Shown here: positions 46,774-56,897 of the stretch, piece after piece
Layout of the letters: every line of letters begins with the position of its first letter
How positions within the stretch are numbered: the first letter of the stretch is position 1
Origin: Streptococcus oralis
GTDB taxonomy: Bacteria > Bacillota > Bacilli > Lactobacillales > Streptococcaceae
NCBI RefSeq assembly: GCF_003943415.1
Contig: NZ_RJPK01000005.1
Location: 1 to 64,000 of the forward strand
Length of the DNA: 64,000 bases
Direction: 5' to 3'
Program-made: the position numbers and the translations under genes
Notes under the pieces: generated by a model
Databases searched by the model: none
What the model was told of the DNA's origin: nothing
Seen by the model: the letters and a program-made list of their open reading frames with translations, nothing else

Positions 46774-49110
46774 CTATCCTTTAAAGGTCACAATGGTTGC
46801 GCCACTACCGCCAGCATTCTGTGGAGCATAGCCAAAACTCTTGACATGTTTGTTTCTTTGCAGGTATTTGGTGACGCCCTCACGGATGACTCCTGTTCCG
46901 ATACCATGGATGATGTCGACTTGCGCCATGTTATTGAGCAGGGCTTGGTCGATAAAGGCGTCCAGCTCATTCATGGCCTCTTCGTACCGTTTGCCTCGGA
47001 GATCCAGTCTCGCTTGCGGACCACGACCAGAAGCACGTTTGACGACATTGACTTGTTTTTTCTTGACTGGGACTTCTTGTTGGGCCTGAACAAGGTCAAA
47101 TTCTTTCTCTTCCAAGGTCATCTTGATCAAACCAACTTGGGCTTCCCAACGGCCGTCCTTAAGCTGATTGGTCAAGGTTCCACGTTGGCCATAACTGAGA
47201 ACCACGATATCATCTCCAACCTTTGGAGCTCGTTTTTTCTTGGCTTTTTGAAGGACCTTGTTTTTGGACAAGTCGACTTTTTCAGGGGCCAGTTTTTTCA
47301 GTTCAGCCTTGGCTTCAATGATTTCATGGGGTTTGAGTTGAGACTTACTGTGGAGGTTCTTGAGAATCTGATCACTCTCACTTAGCGCTAGTTCCACAAT
47401 CTCAGCAGCTTGTTCACGCGCCTTGTTGAGCTCAGTTTCCTTTTCACGATTGAGTTCGTTGTAGAGCTTTTTAAGAGCTCGGTTCATCTTAAGGTTTTCT
47501 TGCTCCACCTCACGGATATTGTCCAAGCGTTTACGGCTTTCCAATGTCTGCTCTTCCAATTGTTCAATGATGCGGTTGACGTCATTATCTTGGTTGACCT
47601 GCTGGCTGGCATCCCCGACGATGACATCTGACAAGCCCAGGCGCTTAGCAATTTCAAAGGCATTACTTCGACCAGGAACTCCCTGCATAAAGCGATAAGT
47701 CGGACGCAAGCTGGCTGTATCAAACTCCATGCTGGCATTTTGCACAAAGGCTGTCTCGATACCATAAGCCTTGAGTTCTGGATAGTGGGTCGTCGCCATG
47801 GTCTTAACCTGACGGAGACGAAGATCCTCCAAAATAGCCATAGCAAGGGCTGCTCCTTCCTGCGGATCGGTCCCTGCCCCTAGCTCATCTAGCAATAAGA
47901 GCGAGTGCTGGTTGACCTTGCCAAGAATATCTACGATATTGGTCATGTGACTGGAGAAGGTAGACAAGCTTTGCTCGATAGACTGCTCATCCCCAATATC
48001 TGCGAAGATTTCTTCGAAAATACCGACACGGCTTCCCTTGTCTGCTAAAATGGGCAAGCCTGACTGGGCCATAAGTTGAGTCAAGCCCAAGGTTTTGAGC
48101 ATGATGGTCTTCCCACCCGTATTGGGACCTGTAATGACAATGGCCGTTAATTCCTTACCGAAGTGTACATCGTTTGCGACAGCATTTTTAACCAAAGGAT
48201 GGCGAACATGAAGGAGTTGAATTTCTTGATTCTCTGAAAGTTGAGGAACGACTGCTTGTCTTTCTTGAATGAAACGCACTTTGGCACGAATCAAATCTAG
48301 GTGCCCGATAATCCAAGCGTCATTAGCAATCTCTGCAGCATGAGGACGGACCCGTTCCGATAACTCCTGCAGGATACGAATCATCTCATAGCGCTCATCA
48401 GCTCGCAGACTCGCGATTTCTTCGCTTAGTTTCACGACCTCACGTGGCTCGATATAGACCGTATTTCCACTGGCAGAGATGTCGTGGACAACACCTGCAA
48501 TCTTGTTGCGGTAGGTGTTCTTGACGGGTAAGACCTGACGGCCATTTCTGCTAGCGATTATCCCTTCGGTCAACATCTGAGCTTTTTGCTTGAGCAAGTC
48601 TTGCAAGACATCTCGAACCTGACTCTCGCTATCATGGATTTTCCGACGGATGCGTGCCAATTCTTCACTAGCGAAATTTTCGATGAAGCCTGCGTCATTT
48701 AGGGCTTGGAGACTCCCTTGCAAGTGTGGAAAATCATGCAGTTTTTCAAACCATCTCGCCAGCTGCTCCAAGCGTACATTTTCAAGATTGGCATAAAAAC
48801 CTTGCAACTCTCTGCTAGCAAGCAAGACCCGTTTGAGGAGCAGGAACTCCTCAATATTGAGGTCCGCCCCCATCTCCAGACGCTTGCAAACAGCTGAAAT
48901 CTCACGTGTCGCTAGGATGGTAAAGTGAGGCTGCTCCACAAATAGGGCTTGCATTTCCTCCATCTCAGCAAAAGCCTGTTTGATTTTATCCTCCTTGGTA
49001 GTCGGAGCCAAAGCTTTTAGCTCCTCTAGGCCTTGTTCTGTTAGGATATGAGGTTCAAACAAGGCTTTAATTTTATTAAATTCTAAGGTTTCTAGTATTT
49101 TTGTATTCAT
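46774..49110 (-). CDS. mutS2: MutS2 (RqcU) ATPase with Smr domain
   Basis: The 778-residue protein has a core helical region, the MutS ATPase with [16 protein letters not shown] and [18 protein letters not shown], a long coiled coil (about 510-620, [15 protein letters not shown]) and a C-terminal Smr domain ([27 protein letters not shown]). MutS2 suppresses recombination in some species and splits collided ribosomes in B. subtilis. Length is standard. Confidence 0.97.
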   Translation of the reverse strand: MNTKILETLEFNKIKALFEPHILTEQGLEELKALAPTTKEDKIKQAFAEMEEMQALFVEQPHFTILATREISAVCKRLEMGADLNIEEFLLLKRVLLASRELQGFYANLENVRLEQLARWFEKLHDFPHLQGSLQALNDAGFIENFASEELARIRRKIHDSESQVRDVLQDLLKQKAQMLTEGIIASRNGRQVLPVKNTYRNKIAGVVHDISASGNTVYIEPREVVKLSEEIASLRADERYEMIRILQELSERVRPHAAEIANDAWIIGHLDLIRAKVRFIQERQAVVPQLSENQEIQLLHVRHPLVKNAVANDVHFGKELTAIVITGPNTGGKTIMLKTLGLTQLMAQSGLPILADKGSRVGIFEEIFADIGDEQSIEQSLSTFSSHMTNIVDILGKVNQHSLLLLDELGAGTDPQEGAALAMAILEDLRLRQVKTMATTHYPELKAYGIETAFVQNASMEFDTASLRPTYRFMQGVPGRSNAFEIAKRLGLSDVIVGDASQQVNQDNDVNRIIEQLEEQTLESRKRLDNIREVEQENLKMNRALKKLYNELNREKETELNKAREQAAEIVELALSESDQILKNLHSKSQLKPHEIIEAKAELKKLAPEKVDLSKNKVLQKAKKKRAPKVGDDIVVLSYGQRGTLTNQLKDGRWEAQVGLIKMTLEEKEFDLVQAQQEVPVKKKQVNVVKRASGRGPQARLDLRGKRYEEAMNELDAFIDQALLNNMAQVDIIHGIGTGVIREGVTKYLQRNKHVKSFGYAPQNAGGSGATIVTFKG

Positions 49111-49138
49111 ATTCTTTCCTTGTATGCTTGTTTACAAG

Positions 49139-49217
49139 ATTATAGTAACTAGAGGTTTTGGACTTACCTCGTCCTAGTCGTCCAATCTGTAAACAAAGGG
49201 CTAGGAAAAATCCCGCC
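49139..49217 (-). promoter_or_regulatory. mutS2 promoter region and cvpA terminator
   Basis: A terminator-like stem AAAGGGC / GCCCTTT (49195-49218) follows the cvpA stop. A TATAAT -10 (49139-49144) 29 bases before the mutS2 ATG has no good -35. Confidence 0.5.
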
Positions 49218-49221
49218 CTTT

Positions 49222-49770
49222 TTATCCGATTAAATTTGTCACCCAGAGTTGTTTGATAAAGTTTGTCGTGAAAGGGACACTTTGGATGATGTGTTTAGCT
49301 ACGATACTTTTTTCAAGTGAATTTTGAATGACTGCCAGAGGCACCGTTGCAAGAATGGTCAAAGCCATTTGCAAGGCGAATAAGGTTACCAATAGCGACA
49401 AAGCCCCCGCACTAACCCGAAACCACTTGCCACCTAGTGTTTTAACTGGAATCAAATGTAGGAACAAACCGATAAAACGTCCGATAGTGTAACAAATTCC
49501 GAAAACTAGAAGGTAGGCTATCCCCGCATAAAAGACCTTATCTAGCTGAAAAAGCTGACCTGAAGGGAAGAAAAAGGTACCCTGTCCTTCCTGAGGATTG
49601 GCATAAGGGACAAGCAAGTGAAGTTGATCTCCCAGCGATTTATAAAACTGACTAGCAACAAAGGCTGAAATCACTGCAACGAGAAAATAATAAACTTGCA
49701 ACACCAAACCTCTACGGTGGCCGATGTAAAAACCCCAAGCTAGAACTAGTAAGAGAAGGATCGAAATCAT
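49222..49770 (-). CDS. CvpA family membrane protein
   Basis: The 182-residue protein has four membrane helices, the start ISILLLLVLAWGFYIGHRRGLVLQVYYFLVAVISAFVA and the late FIKQLWVTNLIG. This is the CvpA family, named for colicin V production and now linked to envelope stress tolerance. It overlaps zapA by 4 bases and precedes mutS2, a common streptococcal order. Confidence 0.88.
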   Translation of the reverse strand: MISILLLLVLAWGFYIGHRRGLVLQVYYFLVAVISAFVASQFYKSLGDQLHLLVPYANPQEGQGTFFFPSGQLFQLDKVFYAGIAYLLVFGICYTIGRFIGLFLHLIPVKTLGGKWFRVSAGALSLLVTLFALQMALTILATVPLAVIQNSLEKSIVAKHIIQSVPFTTNFIKQLWVTNLIG

Positions 49771-50069
49771 AGGGAGTCCTCAATCTTGCTCTGTTCTTGT
49801 TTGACTGCCACTAGCTTATTTCGAAGGTCTTTAAGCTCCTGCTCCTTATCGTCAAACTCAATCTCACGACTAAGCTGCGTCGATAGGCTGTTAATCGCTA
49901 AAAGGAGGGCAACGGTTTCATCATCCGCCCCAGGCATTCGTTCCTTAATTGCTTGGTATTTTTCAGTCGCAACCTTGGCTATTTCCTCCATAAAGAGGTT
50001 ATCATGCTCCGTTGTCAAGGTTAATGTCTTTTTTCCGAATGTAAACTTATATCGATTTAGATTTGCCAT
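49767..50069 (-). CDS. zapA: Cell division protein ZapA
   Basis: The 100-residue protein starts MANLNRYKFTFGKKTLTL, with a ZapA-like N-terminal sheet and a long C-terminal coiled coil (ELKDLRNKLVAVKQEQSKIED). ZapA crosslinks FtsZ filaments. I chose the ATG at 50069, 6 bases after GAGGTG; an in-frame GTG at 50078 is part of that ribosome site. It is divergent from rnhC with only an 86-bp gap. Confidence 0.88.
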   Translation of the reverse strand: MANLNRYKFTFGKKTLTLTTEHDNLFMEEIAKVATEKYQAIKERMPGADDETVALLLAINSLSTQLSREIEFDDKEQELKDLRNKLVAVKQEQSKIEDSL

Positions 50070-50139
50070 AAAATTCACCTCACGATATTATACCAAATTT
50101 CGCTAACTTTGTCAGTTTTTACCAATTCTCCTGCTTTTG

Positions 50140-50148
50140 TGGTACAAT
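50140..50148 (+). promoter_or_regulatory. Extended -10 promoter abutting the rnhC ATG
   Basis: TGGTACAAT ends only 7 bases before the ATG at 50156, so transcription should start at or within a base or two of the start codon. No ribosome site precedes the ATG. Confidence 0.65.
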
Positions 50149-50155
50149 AGAGACT

Positions 50156-51037
50156 ATGGCAAGTATCACACTCACACCAAGTGAACAGGAAATTCAGAGC
50201 TTTTTAAGTCAATATCAGAAGGCTCTCGCTCCTAGTAAAAATCCCTATATCCGCTATTTTTTGAGACTGCCTCAGGCGACTGTTTCCATTTATACTTCTG
50301 GGAAAGTCCTCCTGCAGGGCGAAATGGCTGAGCAATACGCCAGTTTCTTTGGTTACCAAGTTCAACAAGAAAAAAGTGGACAAGATTTTCCTATGATTGG
50401 GACTGATGAGGTGGGAAATGGTTCCTACTTTGGTGGGCTTGCTGTCGTGGCTTCCTTTGTGACACCTGACCAGCACGACTTCTTGCGAGAACTCGGCGTA
50501 GGGGATTCAAAAACCCTGACAGACCAAAAGATTCGTCAAATTGCCCCTATCCTCAAGGAAAAGATCCAGCATCAAGCGCTCCTCCTTTCACCGAGCAAGT
50601 ACAACGAAGTTATCGGAGAGCGTTACAATGCTGTTTCTGTAAAGGTTGCCCTTCACAATCAGGCTATCTTTCTCCTTCTCCAAAAAAGAGTCCAGCCAGA
50701 AAAAATCGTGATTGATGCTTTTACAAGTCCTAAAAACTATAACAAATACTTGGCGCAAGAAGCCAATCATTTTCCAAATAAGATCACTTTGGAAGAAAAA
50801 GCCGAGGGAAAATACATAGCTGTCGCAGTCAGCTCCATCATCGCGCGGGATCTCTTCCTCGAAAACTTGGAAAATCTTGGACGAGAACTAGGCTACCAAC
50901 TGCCAAGCGGCGCTGGAACTGCTTCTGATAAGGTTGCTAGCAAAATCCTTCAGGCCTATGGTATGAAGGGGCTCAACTTCTGTGCCAAACTTCATTTTAA
51001 AAACACTGAAAAAGCCAAAGCACTTCTAGAAAGGTAA
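50156..51037 (+). CDS. rnhC: Ribonuclease HIII
   Basis: The 293-residue protein has an N-terminal TBP-like substrate-binding domain and the RNase H core [13 protein letters not shown] (Asp84, Glu85), VIDAF and a late Asp in SIIARDLF. It removes RNA from RNA-DNA hybrids. The start [10 protein letters not shown] is the family-conserved one although it has no Shine-Dalgarno. It is 3 bases before lepB. Confidence 0.96.
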   Translation: MASITLTPSEQEIQSFLSQYQKALAPSKNPYIRYFLRLPQATVSIYTSGKVLLQGEMAEQYASFFGYQVQQEKSGQDFPMIGTDEVGNGSYFGGLAVVASFVTPDQHDFLRELGVGDSKTLTDQKIRQIAPILKEKIQHQALLLSPSKYNEVIGERYNAVSVKVALHNQAIFLLLQKRVQPEKIVIDAFTSPKNYNKYLAQEANHFPNKITLEEKAEGKYIAVAVSSIIARDLFLENLENLGRELGYQLPSGAGTASDKVASKILQAYGMKGLNFCAKLHFKNTEKAKALLER

Positions 51038-51040
51038 GTT

Positions 51041-51655
51041 ATGAATTATTTTAAAACATTTCTAAAAGAGTGGGGACTTACGTTCCTTATCATTATACTA
51101 GTTGGTCTTAGTCGTCTCTTTCTCTGGACCAATGTCCGTGTGGAAGGGCACTCTATGGATCCGACTCTAGCTGATGGTGAGATTCTCTTTGTCGTTAAAC
51201 ACCTCCCAATTGACCGCTTCGACATCGTTGTTGCCCATGAGGAGGATGGAAATAAAGACATTGTCAAAAGGGTCATCGGTATGCCTGGAGATACCATCCG
51301 CTACGAAAACGATAAGCTCTTTATCAACAATCAAGAAACCGACGAACCTTACCTAGCAGACTACCTCCAACAGTTTAAAAATGATAAACTACAAAGCACC
51401 TATTCAGGGAAAGGCTTTGAAGGGGATAAGGGTGTCTATTTTAGAAGCCTTGCTCAGAAAGCTCAGGCCTTTACTGTCGATGTAAATTTCAACACTAGCT
51501 TCAGCTTTACTGTACCAGAGGGTGAGTACCTCCTCCTTGGAGATGACCGTTTGGTTTCTAGCGACAGTCGCCATGTTGGAACCTTTAAAGCCAGTCAAAT
51601 CAAAGGAGAAGCCAAATTCCGTTTCTGGCCACTCAACCGTATCGGAATTTTTTAA
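51041..51655 (+). CDS. lepB: Signal peptidase I
   Basis: The 204-residue protein has one N-terminal membrane helix (about 13-30), the catalytic Ser38 in GHSMDPTL and Lys76 in KDIVKRVIGMPGD, then LLGDDRLVSSDSR. It cleaves signal peptides outside the membrane. An AAGG ribosome site overlaps the rnhC end. It is coupled to rnhC. Confidence 0.97.
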   Translation: MNYFKTFLKEWGLTFLIIILVGLSRLFLWTNVRVEGHSMDPTLADGEILFVVKHLPIDRFDIVVAHEEDGNKDIVKRVIGMPGDTIRYENDKLFINNQETDEPYLADYLQQFKNDKLQSTYSGKGFEGDKGVYFRSLAQKAQAFTVDVNFNTSFSFTVPEGEYLLLGDDRLVSSDSRHVGTFKASQIKGEAKFRFWPLNRIGIF

Positions 51656-51804
51656 AACCAGCAACCAGATGCTGTGATAGTCTTTTTGAGTTAGCCTTTT
51701 AGGATTAGATTGCAACTTGGCGATATCTTGTACCAAGTTCCAGATCCAAGAAAAGCCTAACTGAGAGCTCTATCCCAGCTCTTTTTCTATCAAAAAGGAA
51801 ACCT
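51656..51804 (+). promoter_or_regulatory. recD2 leader with a terminator-like hairpin
   Basis: In this 149-bp gap AGAGCT / AGCTCT (51764-51769 with 51777-51782) is followed by TTTTT, 18 bases before the recD2 ATG. An ACTTGG...CCAAGT inverted repeat lies upstream (about 51714-51738). The hairpin may stop lepB transcripts or attenuate recD2. No recognised riboswitch. Confidence 0.5.
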
Positions 51805-54171
51805 ATGGAAGTTTATTTTTCAGGCACCATTGAACGTATTATTTTTGAAAATGTCAGTAATTTTTATCGCATCCTCCTCCTAGATATCGAAGATACCAAT
51901 GCGGAGGACTTTGACGATTTTGAAATCATTGTTACGGGAACTATGGCTGACGTGATTGAGGGCGAAGACTACACTTTTTGGGGGCAAATCGTTCAGCACT
52001 CCAAGTACGGAGAACAACTACAAATCAGCCGCTATGAACGAGCAAAACCGACTCGAAAAGGGCTTGTCAAATACTTTTCTAGCAGCCATTTCAAGGGAAT
52101 TGGTCTCAAGACAGCTCAGAAAATCGTGGACACCTATGGCGACAATACCATAGACGAAATTCTGGAGCATCCTGAAAAGCTGGAAAGCATTGCAGGACTC
52201 TCTGCCAAAAACCGTGAGGCTTTTGTCTCCACCCTACGTCTCAACTATGGGACAGAGATGGTTTTGGCTAAACTTGCCAACTACGGCATTCCCAATAAAC
52301 TAGCCTTTCAGATTCAAGACTTTTACAAGGACGAAACCCTGGATATTGTCGAAAACTATCCCTACCAATTGGTTGAGGATATCAAGGGTTTGGGCTTTAC
52401 CATTGCTGACCAATTAGCCGCCGAACTAGGCATCGAAAGCCAAGCTCCCGAGCGCTTCCGTGCAGGTCTTGTCCACAGTCTCTTTCAAGGTTGTATGGAT
52501 ACAGGCGATACCTACATAGAAGCCCGAAATTTGCTGGAACAGACCCTGACTCTCCTCGAGTCTTCCCGACCCGTAGAATTGGACCCCAGCCAAGTTGCTC
52601 AAGAGCTTTCCTACCTCATCGAAGAAGACAAGGTTCAGCAGATTGATACCAAAATCTTTGATAACAGCCTCTTTTTCGCCGAAGAAGGCATTCGCAGTCA
52701 CTTGGTTCGTATCCTTGAAAAAGGAAAGCAGAAAAGTCAGGATTTAGAAACCATTCAAAAGCATATCGCTAGTGTTGAGGAAGAACTGGGTATTGAGTAT
52801 GATAGCATCCAAAAACAGGCTATCTGCGACGCTATCCAGAATAAGGTCTTTATCCTAACAGGTGGACCTGGCACAGGTAAGACGACTGTTATCAATGGGA
52901 TTATCGCTGTCTATGCCCTCTTAGAAGGACTTGACCTAAGGAAAAAAAGCAACTTACCTATTCTTCTCGCTGCCCCAACTGGCCGAGCAGCCCGCCGTAT
53001 GAATGAATTGACAGGTTTGCCTAGCGCTACTATACACCGCCACTTGGGAATGACAGGTGACGATGATACCAGTCATCTGGAAGATTATCTGGATGCTGAC
53101 TTTATTATCGTGGATGAATTCTCCATGGTAGACACTTGGTTAGCCAACCAACTCTTCTCCAACATCTCTTCTAACAGTAAAATTCTCATCGTGGGTGATA
53201 GCGACCAGCTGCCTTCTGTCAGTCCTGGACAAGTCCTAGCTGACCTGCTCCAGATACCCCTGATTCCGCAGACACGTTTGGAACGGATTTATCGTCAGAG
53301 CGAGGAATCAACTATCGTTACCTTGGCTAGCCAGATTCGACAAGGCATCTTGCCAACTGACTTTACTCAGAAAAAAGCAGACCGCTCCTACTTTGAAATC
53401 GCTAGTGGTCATATCCCAGCTACCATTGAGAAGATCCTCGGTGCCGCCCTCAGAAGTGCCATTCCGGCTCGTGATATTCAGGTGCTAGCGCCTATGTATC
53501 GAGGTACTGCTGGCATTGACGCCATCAACCAACTCATGCAAGACCTGCTCAATCCTCTTCAAAAGGGACAGGTTAGCTTTGAAACAACTCAGTGTCACTA
53601 TCGAACAGGGGACAAGGTCATTCACCTAGTCAACGACGCTGAAGTCAATGTCTTTAACGGAGACCTAGGCTACATCACAGACCTGATTCCTGGAAAATAC
53701 ACCGAGTCCAAACAAGACGAGATTGTCATTGATTTTGATGGCAATGAGGTCGTCTACCCACGTAACGAATGGTACAAGATTCGACTAGCCTATGCCATGA
53801 GTATTCATAAGTCTCAGGGAAGTGAGTTTCCTGTTGTCATCCTGCCCATCACCAGTGCTAGCAAGCGCATGCTGGAACGCAATCTCATCTACACAGCTAT
53901 CACACGTGCCAAGAGCAAGCTTATCCTTCTTGGTGAATTACAGGCCTTTGACTATGCAGTCAAGCATATCGGGACTGCCCGCAAGACCTATCTGATTGAG
54001 CGCTTCAAGGATCTGGTTGAATCATCTGAACAAACCAGCCCCGTTCCTAGCCAAACGACAAATCATGAGAATTCTCCTCTATCCTACATCCTCACTGAGG
54101 AAAACTGGTCTAGCATCCCAGCAATGATCGGGATTACAGATGCAGACCTCAAAGAGATTTTTGGAAAATAG
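51805..54171 (+). CDS. recD2: RecD2-type ATP-dependent DNA helicase
   Basis: The 788-residue SF1 helicase has an N-terminal OB-like and helix-hairpin-helix region (GIGLKTAQKIVDTYG, GLSAKNREAF, GLGFTIADQLAAELGI), then Walker A GGPGTGKTTVING, Walker B IIVDEFSMVD and late motif AMSIHKSQGSEFPVVILP. RecD2 acts without RecBC and maintains genome stability. Length is close to the family norm. Confidence 0.95.
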   Translation: MEVYFSGTIERIIFENVSNFYRILLLDIEDTNAEDFDDFEIIVTGTMADVIEGEDYTFWGQIVQHSKYGEQLQISRYERAKPTRKGLVKYFSSSHFKGIGLKTAQKIVDTYGDNTIDEILEHPEKLESIAGLSAKNREAFVSTLRLNYGTEMVLAKLANYGIPNKLAFQIQDFYKDETLDIVENYPYQLVEDIKGLGFTIADQLAAELGIESQAPERFRAGLVHSLFQGCMDTGDTYIEARNLLEQTLTLLESSRPVELDPSQVAQELSYLIEEDKVQQIDTKIFDNSLFFAEEGIRSHLVRILEKGKQKSQDLETIQKHIASVEEELGIEYDSIQKQAICDAIQNKVFILTGGPGTGKTTVINGIIAVYALLEGLDLRKKSNLPILLAAPTGRAARRMNELTGLPSATIHRHLGMTGDDDTSHLEDYLDADFIIVDEFSMVDTWLANQLFSNISSNSKILIVGDSDQLPSVSPGQVLADLLQIPLIPQTRLERIYRQSEESTIVTLASQIRQGILPTDFTQKKADRSYFEIASGHIPATIEKILGAALRSAIPARDIQVLAPMYRGTAGIDAINQLMQDLLNPLQKGQVSFETTQCHYRTGDKVIHLVNDAEVNVFNGDLGYITDLIPGKYTESKQDEIVIDFDGNEVVYPRNEWYKIRLAYAMSIHKSQGSEFPVVILPITSASKRMLERNLIYTAITRAKSKLILLGELQAFDYAVKHIGTARKTYLIERFKDLVESSEQTSPVPSQTTNHENSPLSYILTEENWSSIPAMIGITDADLKEIFGK

Positions 54172-54183
54172 AGCATCAGAAAA

Positions 54184-54207
54184 CCCACCTAATCAGGTGG
54201 GCTTTTT
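54184..54207 (+). terminator. Terminator between convergent recD2 and tig
   Basis: CCCACCT / AGGTGGG perfect stem (54184-54190 with 54195-54201), AATC loop, then CTTTTT. Confidence 0.85.
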
Positions 54208-54218
54208 CTCTTTCAAGA

Positions 54219-55502
54219 TTATTTTACTGTTGCTGTATTTGTGATCAATTCAACAGCTTTTTTGATTGCGATATCGTGTTTCAACATATCAGCTGAAAGC
54301 AAGTTTTGAACTTGCGCCACTTCCATATTGTAAGTTGTAGCCAATTGTTCGATTTCTTTTTGGATTTCTTCTTCAGTAGCGTCAAATCCTTCAGCTTTGG
54401 CAACTGCTTCGATTACAAGGTTAGTCTTCGTACGTGACTCAGCTTCTGCTTCGTATTGTTTGTGAAGGTCCTCTTGAGTAGTTCCAGTGATTTGGAAGTA
54501 CATGTCAGGATTGATACCTTGACGTTGCAAGTTTCCAAGGAATTCGTTTACTGAACGGTGAACTTCTTCGTGGATCATTTCTTCTGGAAGTTCTACGATT
54601 TCAGCGTTTTCTACAGCTTTATCGATTGCTGCACCTTCAAGGGCATCTTTGTATGCTTCTTCTTTCGCAGCAGTCAATTCTTTGCGGTATTTTTCTTTCA
54701 ATTCAGCAAGTGTTTCCACTTCTTCATCAATGTCTTTTGCAAGTTCATCGTCAAGAGCTGGAACTTCTTTTGCTTTTACTTCGTGGATAGTTGTCACGAA
54801 TTTAGCTTCTTTACCTGCAAGATCTTCTGCTTGGTAGTCTTCTGGGAATGTTACGACAACGGCAACAGTTTCGCCAGCTGAGTGTCCAACCAATTGGTCT
54901 TCGAAACCAGGGATGAATTGACCTGATCCAAGTCCAAGTGAGAAGTTTTCACCTTTTCCACCGTCGAACTCAACACCGTCGATAGAACCAACGAAGTCGA
55001 TAACAACAGTGTCGCCATTTTCAGCGGCAGCTTCCTTGATAACCAATTCAGCCAAGTTGTTGCGTTCGCGTTCGATACGTTCTTCAACGTCAGCGTCTGT
55101 TACTTCTTTTTCTACATCTACTGATACTTCAAGGTTTTTGTAGTCACCCAATTTTACTTCAGGTTTTGTCACGACTTCAGCAGTGATGACCCAGTCTTGA
55201 CCTTTTTCCATTGAAGTCACGTCAATTTTTGGTTGTGCAACTACTTCAAGACCAGCTTCTTTTACAGCTGCCTCATAAGCATTTGGCAAAAGAGCGTTCA
55301 ACACATCTTGGTAAAGTGTTTCTTCACCAAATTTTTTATCAAAGATAGGACGTGGAAGGTGACCTTTACGGAAACCTGGAACGTTAAGAGTTTTCTTTAC
55401 TGAGTTAAATACACGGTCCACTTCTGGTTTGATTTGGTCTTGAGAGATAGTGAAAGTCAAGACACCACGGTTTGTTTCTTTGTTTTCAAATGATACAGAC
55501 AT
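54219..55502 (-). CDS. tig: Trigger factor
   Basis: The 427-residue chaperone has the ribosome-binding signature [14 protein letters not shown] near residue 40, a central FKBP domain ([44 protein letters not shown]) and a helical C-terminal cradle. It binds nascent chains at the exit tunnel. Confidence 0.98.
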   Translation of the reverse strand: MSVSFENKETNRGVLTFTISQDQIKPEVDRVFNSVKKTLNVPGFRKGHLPRPIFDKKFGEETLYQDVLNALLPNAYEAAVKEAGLEVVAQPKIDVTSMEKGQDWVITAEVVTKPEVKLGDYKNLEVSVDVEKEVTDADVEERIERERNNLAELVIKEAAAENGDTVVIDFVGSIDGVEFDGGKGENFSLGLGSGQFIPGFEDQLVGHSAGETVAVVVTFPEDYQAEDLAGKEAKFVTTIHEVKAKEVPALDDELAKDIDEEVETLAELKEKYRKELTAAKEEAYKDALEGAAIDKAVENAEIVELPEEMIHEEVHRSVNEFLGNLQRQGINPDMYFQITGTTQEDLHKQYEAEAESRTKTNLVIEAVAKAEGFDATEEEIQKEIEQLATTYNMEVAQVQNLLSADMLKHDIAIKKAVELITNTATVK

Positions 55503-55539
55503 TCTGTCATTTCTCCTTAAAATTTTTTAAATACAGTCT

Positions 55540-55569
55540 ATTATAACATAAACGAGCGACTTTTTTCAA
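55540..55569 (-). promoter_or_regulatory. Promoter of tig
   Basis: Extended -10 TGTTATAAT (TATAAT at 55540-55545) and a -35 TTGAAA (55564-55569) at 18 bp. Confidence 0.75.
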
Positions 55570-55594
55570 GTAATGAATACGCTTTTCAACGATG

Positions 55595-56251
55595 CTAAAG
55601 GTATTTGCTGGCTTCCTTGATACTAAGTTCAGCCATTTTTTCCTTGTTTTTTTCGATGAAGCTTGCTACCCAGTCTGGATTGGTTTTGGAGTAGTCTCTT
55701 AGTGCCCAGCCGATGGCTTTGTTGATGAAAAATTCTGTCTGGTCCAGATTGTTGACCAGGATCTTTTCCATCAGTTGGACATTCGTTTTCTCTTTTCTTA
55801 ACAACTGGTGGTCAATAGCGACTCGTCTCAGCCAGATATTATCTGATAGGCTCCATTTTAAAATCACTTCTTCAAGTTCCTGATGGTCGGCTACCAAACT
55901 TCCTACTACTCGATCTAAGATATCTACCGTGTCCCACCAGGACTTGGTCATGACCAGACGCTCAAGTTTAGGCAAATCGTCCTTCGTTAGATAAGACTGT
56001 ATGGCTTTCAAATAGTTGGCACCCACATATTGGTATTCTCTAGGCTCCTTTTCCCAGCAAGTGTCTACAAAATCCCAATCGATCATCTTTGTTTTTTTCG
56101 CGCTTGGAAAATACTTTTTATAGAGGGCATTTCTTTCAGGACCTGCAATACCTAGAAAGGGAAATTGATGGCGCATATAGGCTTCCATGGGAGTAGCTTT
56201 ATGCGGATCTTTCGCTGCTTCTAGCTCCTCAAGTAAATCTGCAAGACTCAT
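55595..56251 (-). CDS. DNA alkylation repair (AlkD-like HEAT repeat) protein
   Basis: The 218-residue all-helical protein shows the AlkD family features: YMRHQFPFLGIAGPERNALYKKY, then WDTVDILDRVVGSL and FINKAIGWALRDYSKTNPDWV. AlkD-type glycosylases remove bulky alkylated purines without base flipping. It starts right at the liaR stop, so it is the last gene of the lia transcript; the tie to envelope stress is unexplained. Confidence 0.88.
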   Translation of the reverse strand: MSLADLLEELEAAKDPHKATPMEAYMRHQFPFLGIAGPERNALYKKYFPSAKKTKMIDWDFVDTCWEKEPREYQYVGANYLKAIQSYLTKDDLPKLERLVMTKSWWDTVDILDRVVGSLVADHQELEEVILKWSLSDNIWLRRVAIDHQLLRKEKTNVQLMEKILVNNLDQTEFFINKAIGWALRDYSKTNPDWVASFIEKNKEKMAELSIKEASKYL

Positions 56252-56884
56252 CTAAAAGTCCTCATGCCCTACCAAGTGGTGCTGAAAGGCATAGACTGCA
56301 GCCTGAGTACGATCACTGACCTCAAGCTTGGCTAGGATGTTGGACACATGGGTCTTGACCGTCTTGAGTGAGATGAAGAGTTCGTCTGCGATGCGCTGAT
56401 TTTCGTATCCCTTAGCGATGAGTTGAAGCACGTCTCGCTCACGCGCAGTCAGATCCTCATGAAGTTCCATATGATTGCGGTGGTATTCGACTTTCTTGCT
56501 GACCTCTTGCTCAATGGCCAACTCTCCTGCAGCTACCTTACGAACAGCGTGCAGCAATTCATCTGCGCTAGAAGTCTTGAGCATATAGCCCCTAGCACCA
56601 GCGTTCAAGACCGGCATGATTTTTTCATTGTCTAGGTAAGAGGTCACAATCAAAATCTTGGCTTCAGGCCATTCTTTGAGGATGGCTAAGGTTGCATCAA
56701 TCCCATTCATCTCAGGCATAACAATATCCATGACAATAACATCTGGACGCAGTTCCAAGGCCAAGGAAATCCCTTGGACACCGTTAGCCGCCTCTCCCAC
56801 AACTTCTACATCTTCTTGAAGGTCAAAGTAGCTTTTCAAGCCCAATCGGACCATTTCATGGTCATCTACCAGTAAAATTTTCAT
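56252..56884 (-). CDS. liaR: Response regulator LiaR (VraR)
   Basis: The 210-residue NarL-type regulator has the receiver with DDHE, phosphoacceptor Asp53 in VIVMDIVMPEMNG and Lys near TSYLDNEK, then a LuxR helix-turn-helix (LTARERDVLQLIAKGYENQRIADELFISLKTVKTHVSNIL). It answers cell-wall antibiotic stress sensed by LiaS. Confidence 0.94.
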   Translation of the reverse strand: MKILLVDDHEMVRLGLKSYFDLQEDVEVVGEAANGVQGISLALELRPDVIVMDIVMPEMNGIDATLAILKEWPEAKILIVTSYLDNEKIMPVLNAGARGYMLKTSSADELLHAVRKVAAGELAIEQEVSKKVEYHRNHMELHEDLTARERDVLQLIAKGYENQRIADELFISLKTVKTHVSNILAKLEVSDRTQAAVYAFQHHLVGHEDF

Positions 56885-56897
56885 CTCTACTCCTTTA

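Noticed and set aside
46846..47385. A 179-codon frame opposite mutS2
   Set aside because: The mutS2 frame has clear Smr and coiled-coil features, and the antisense frame has no start signal.
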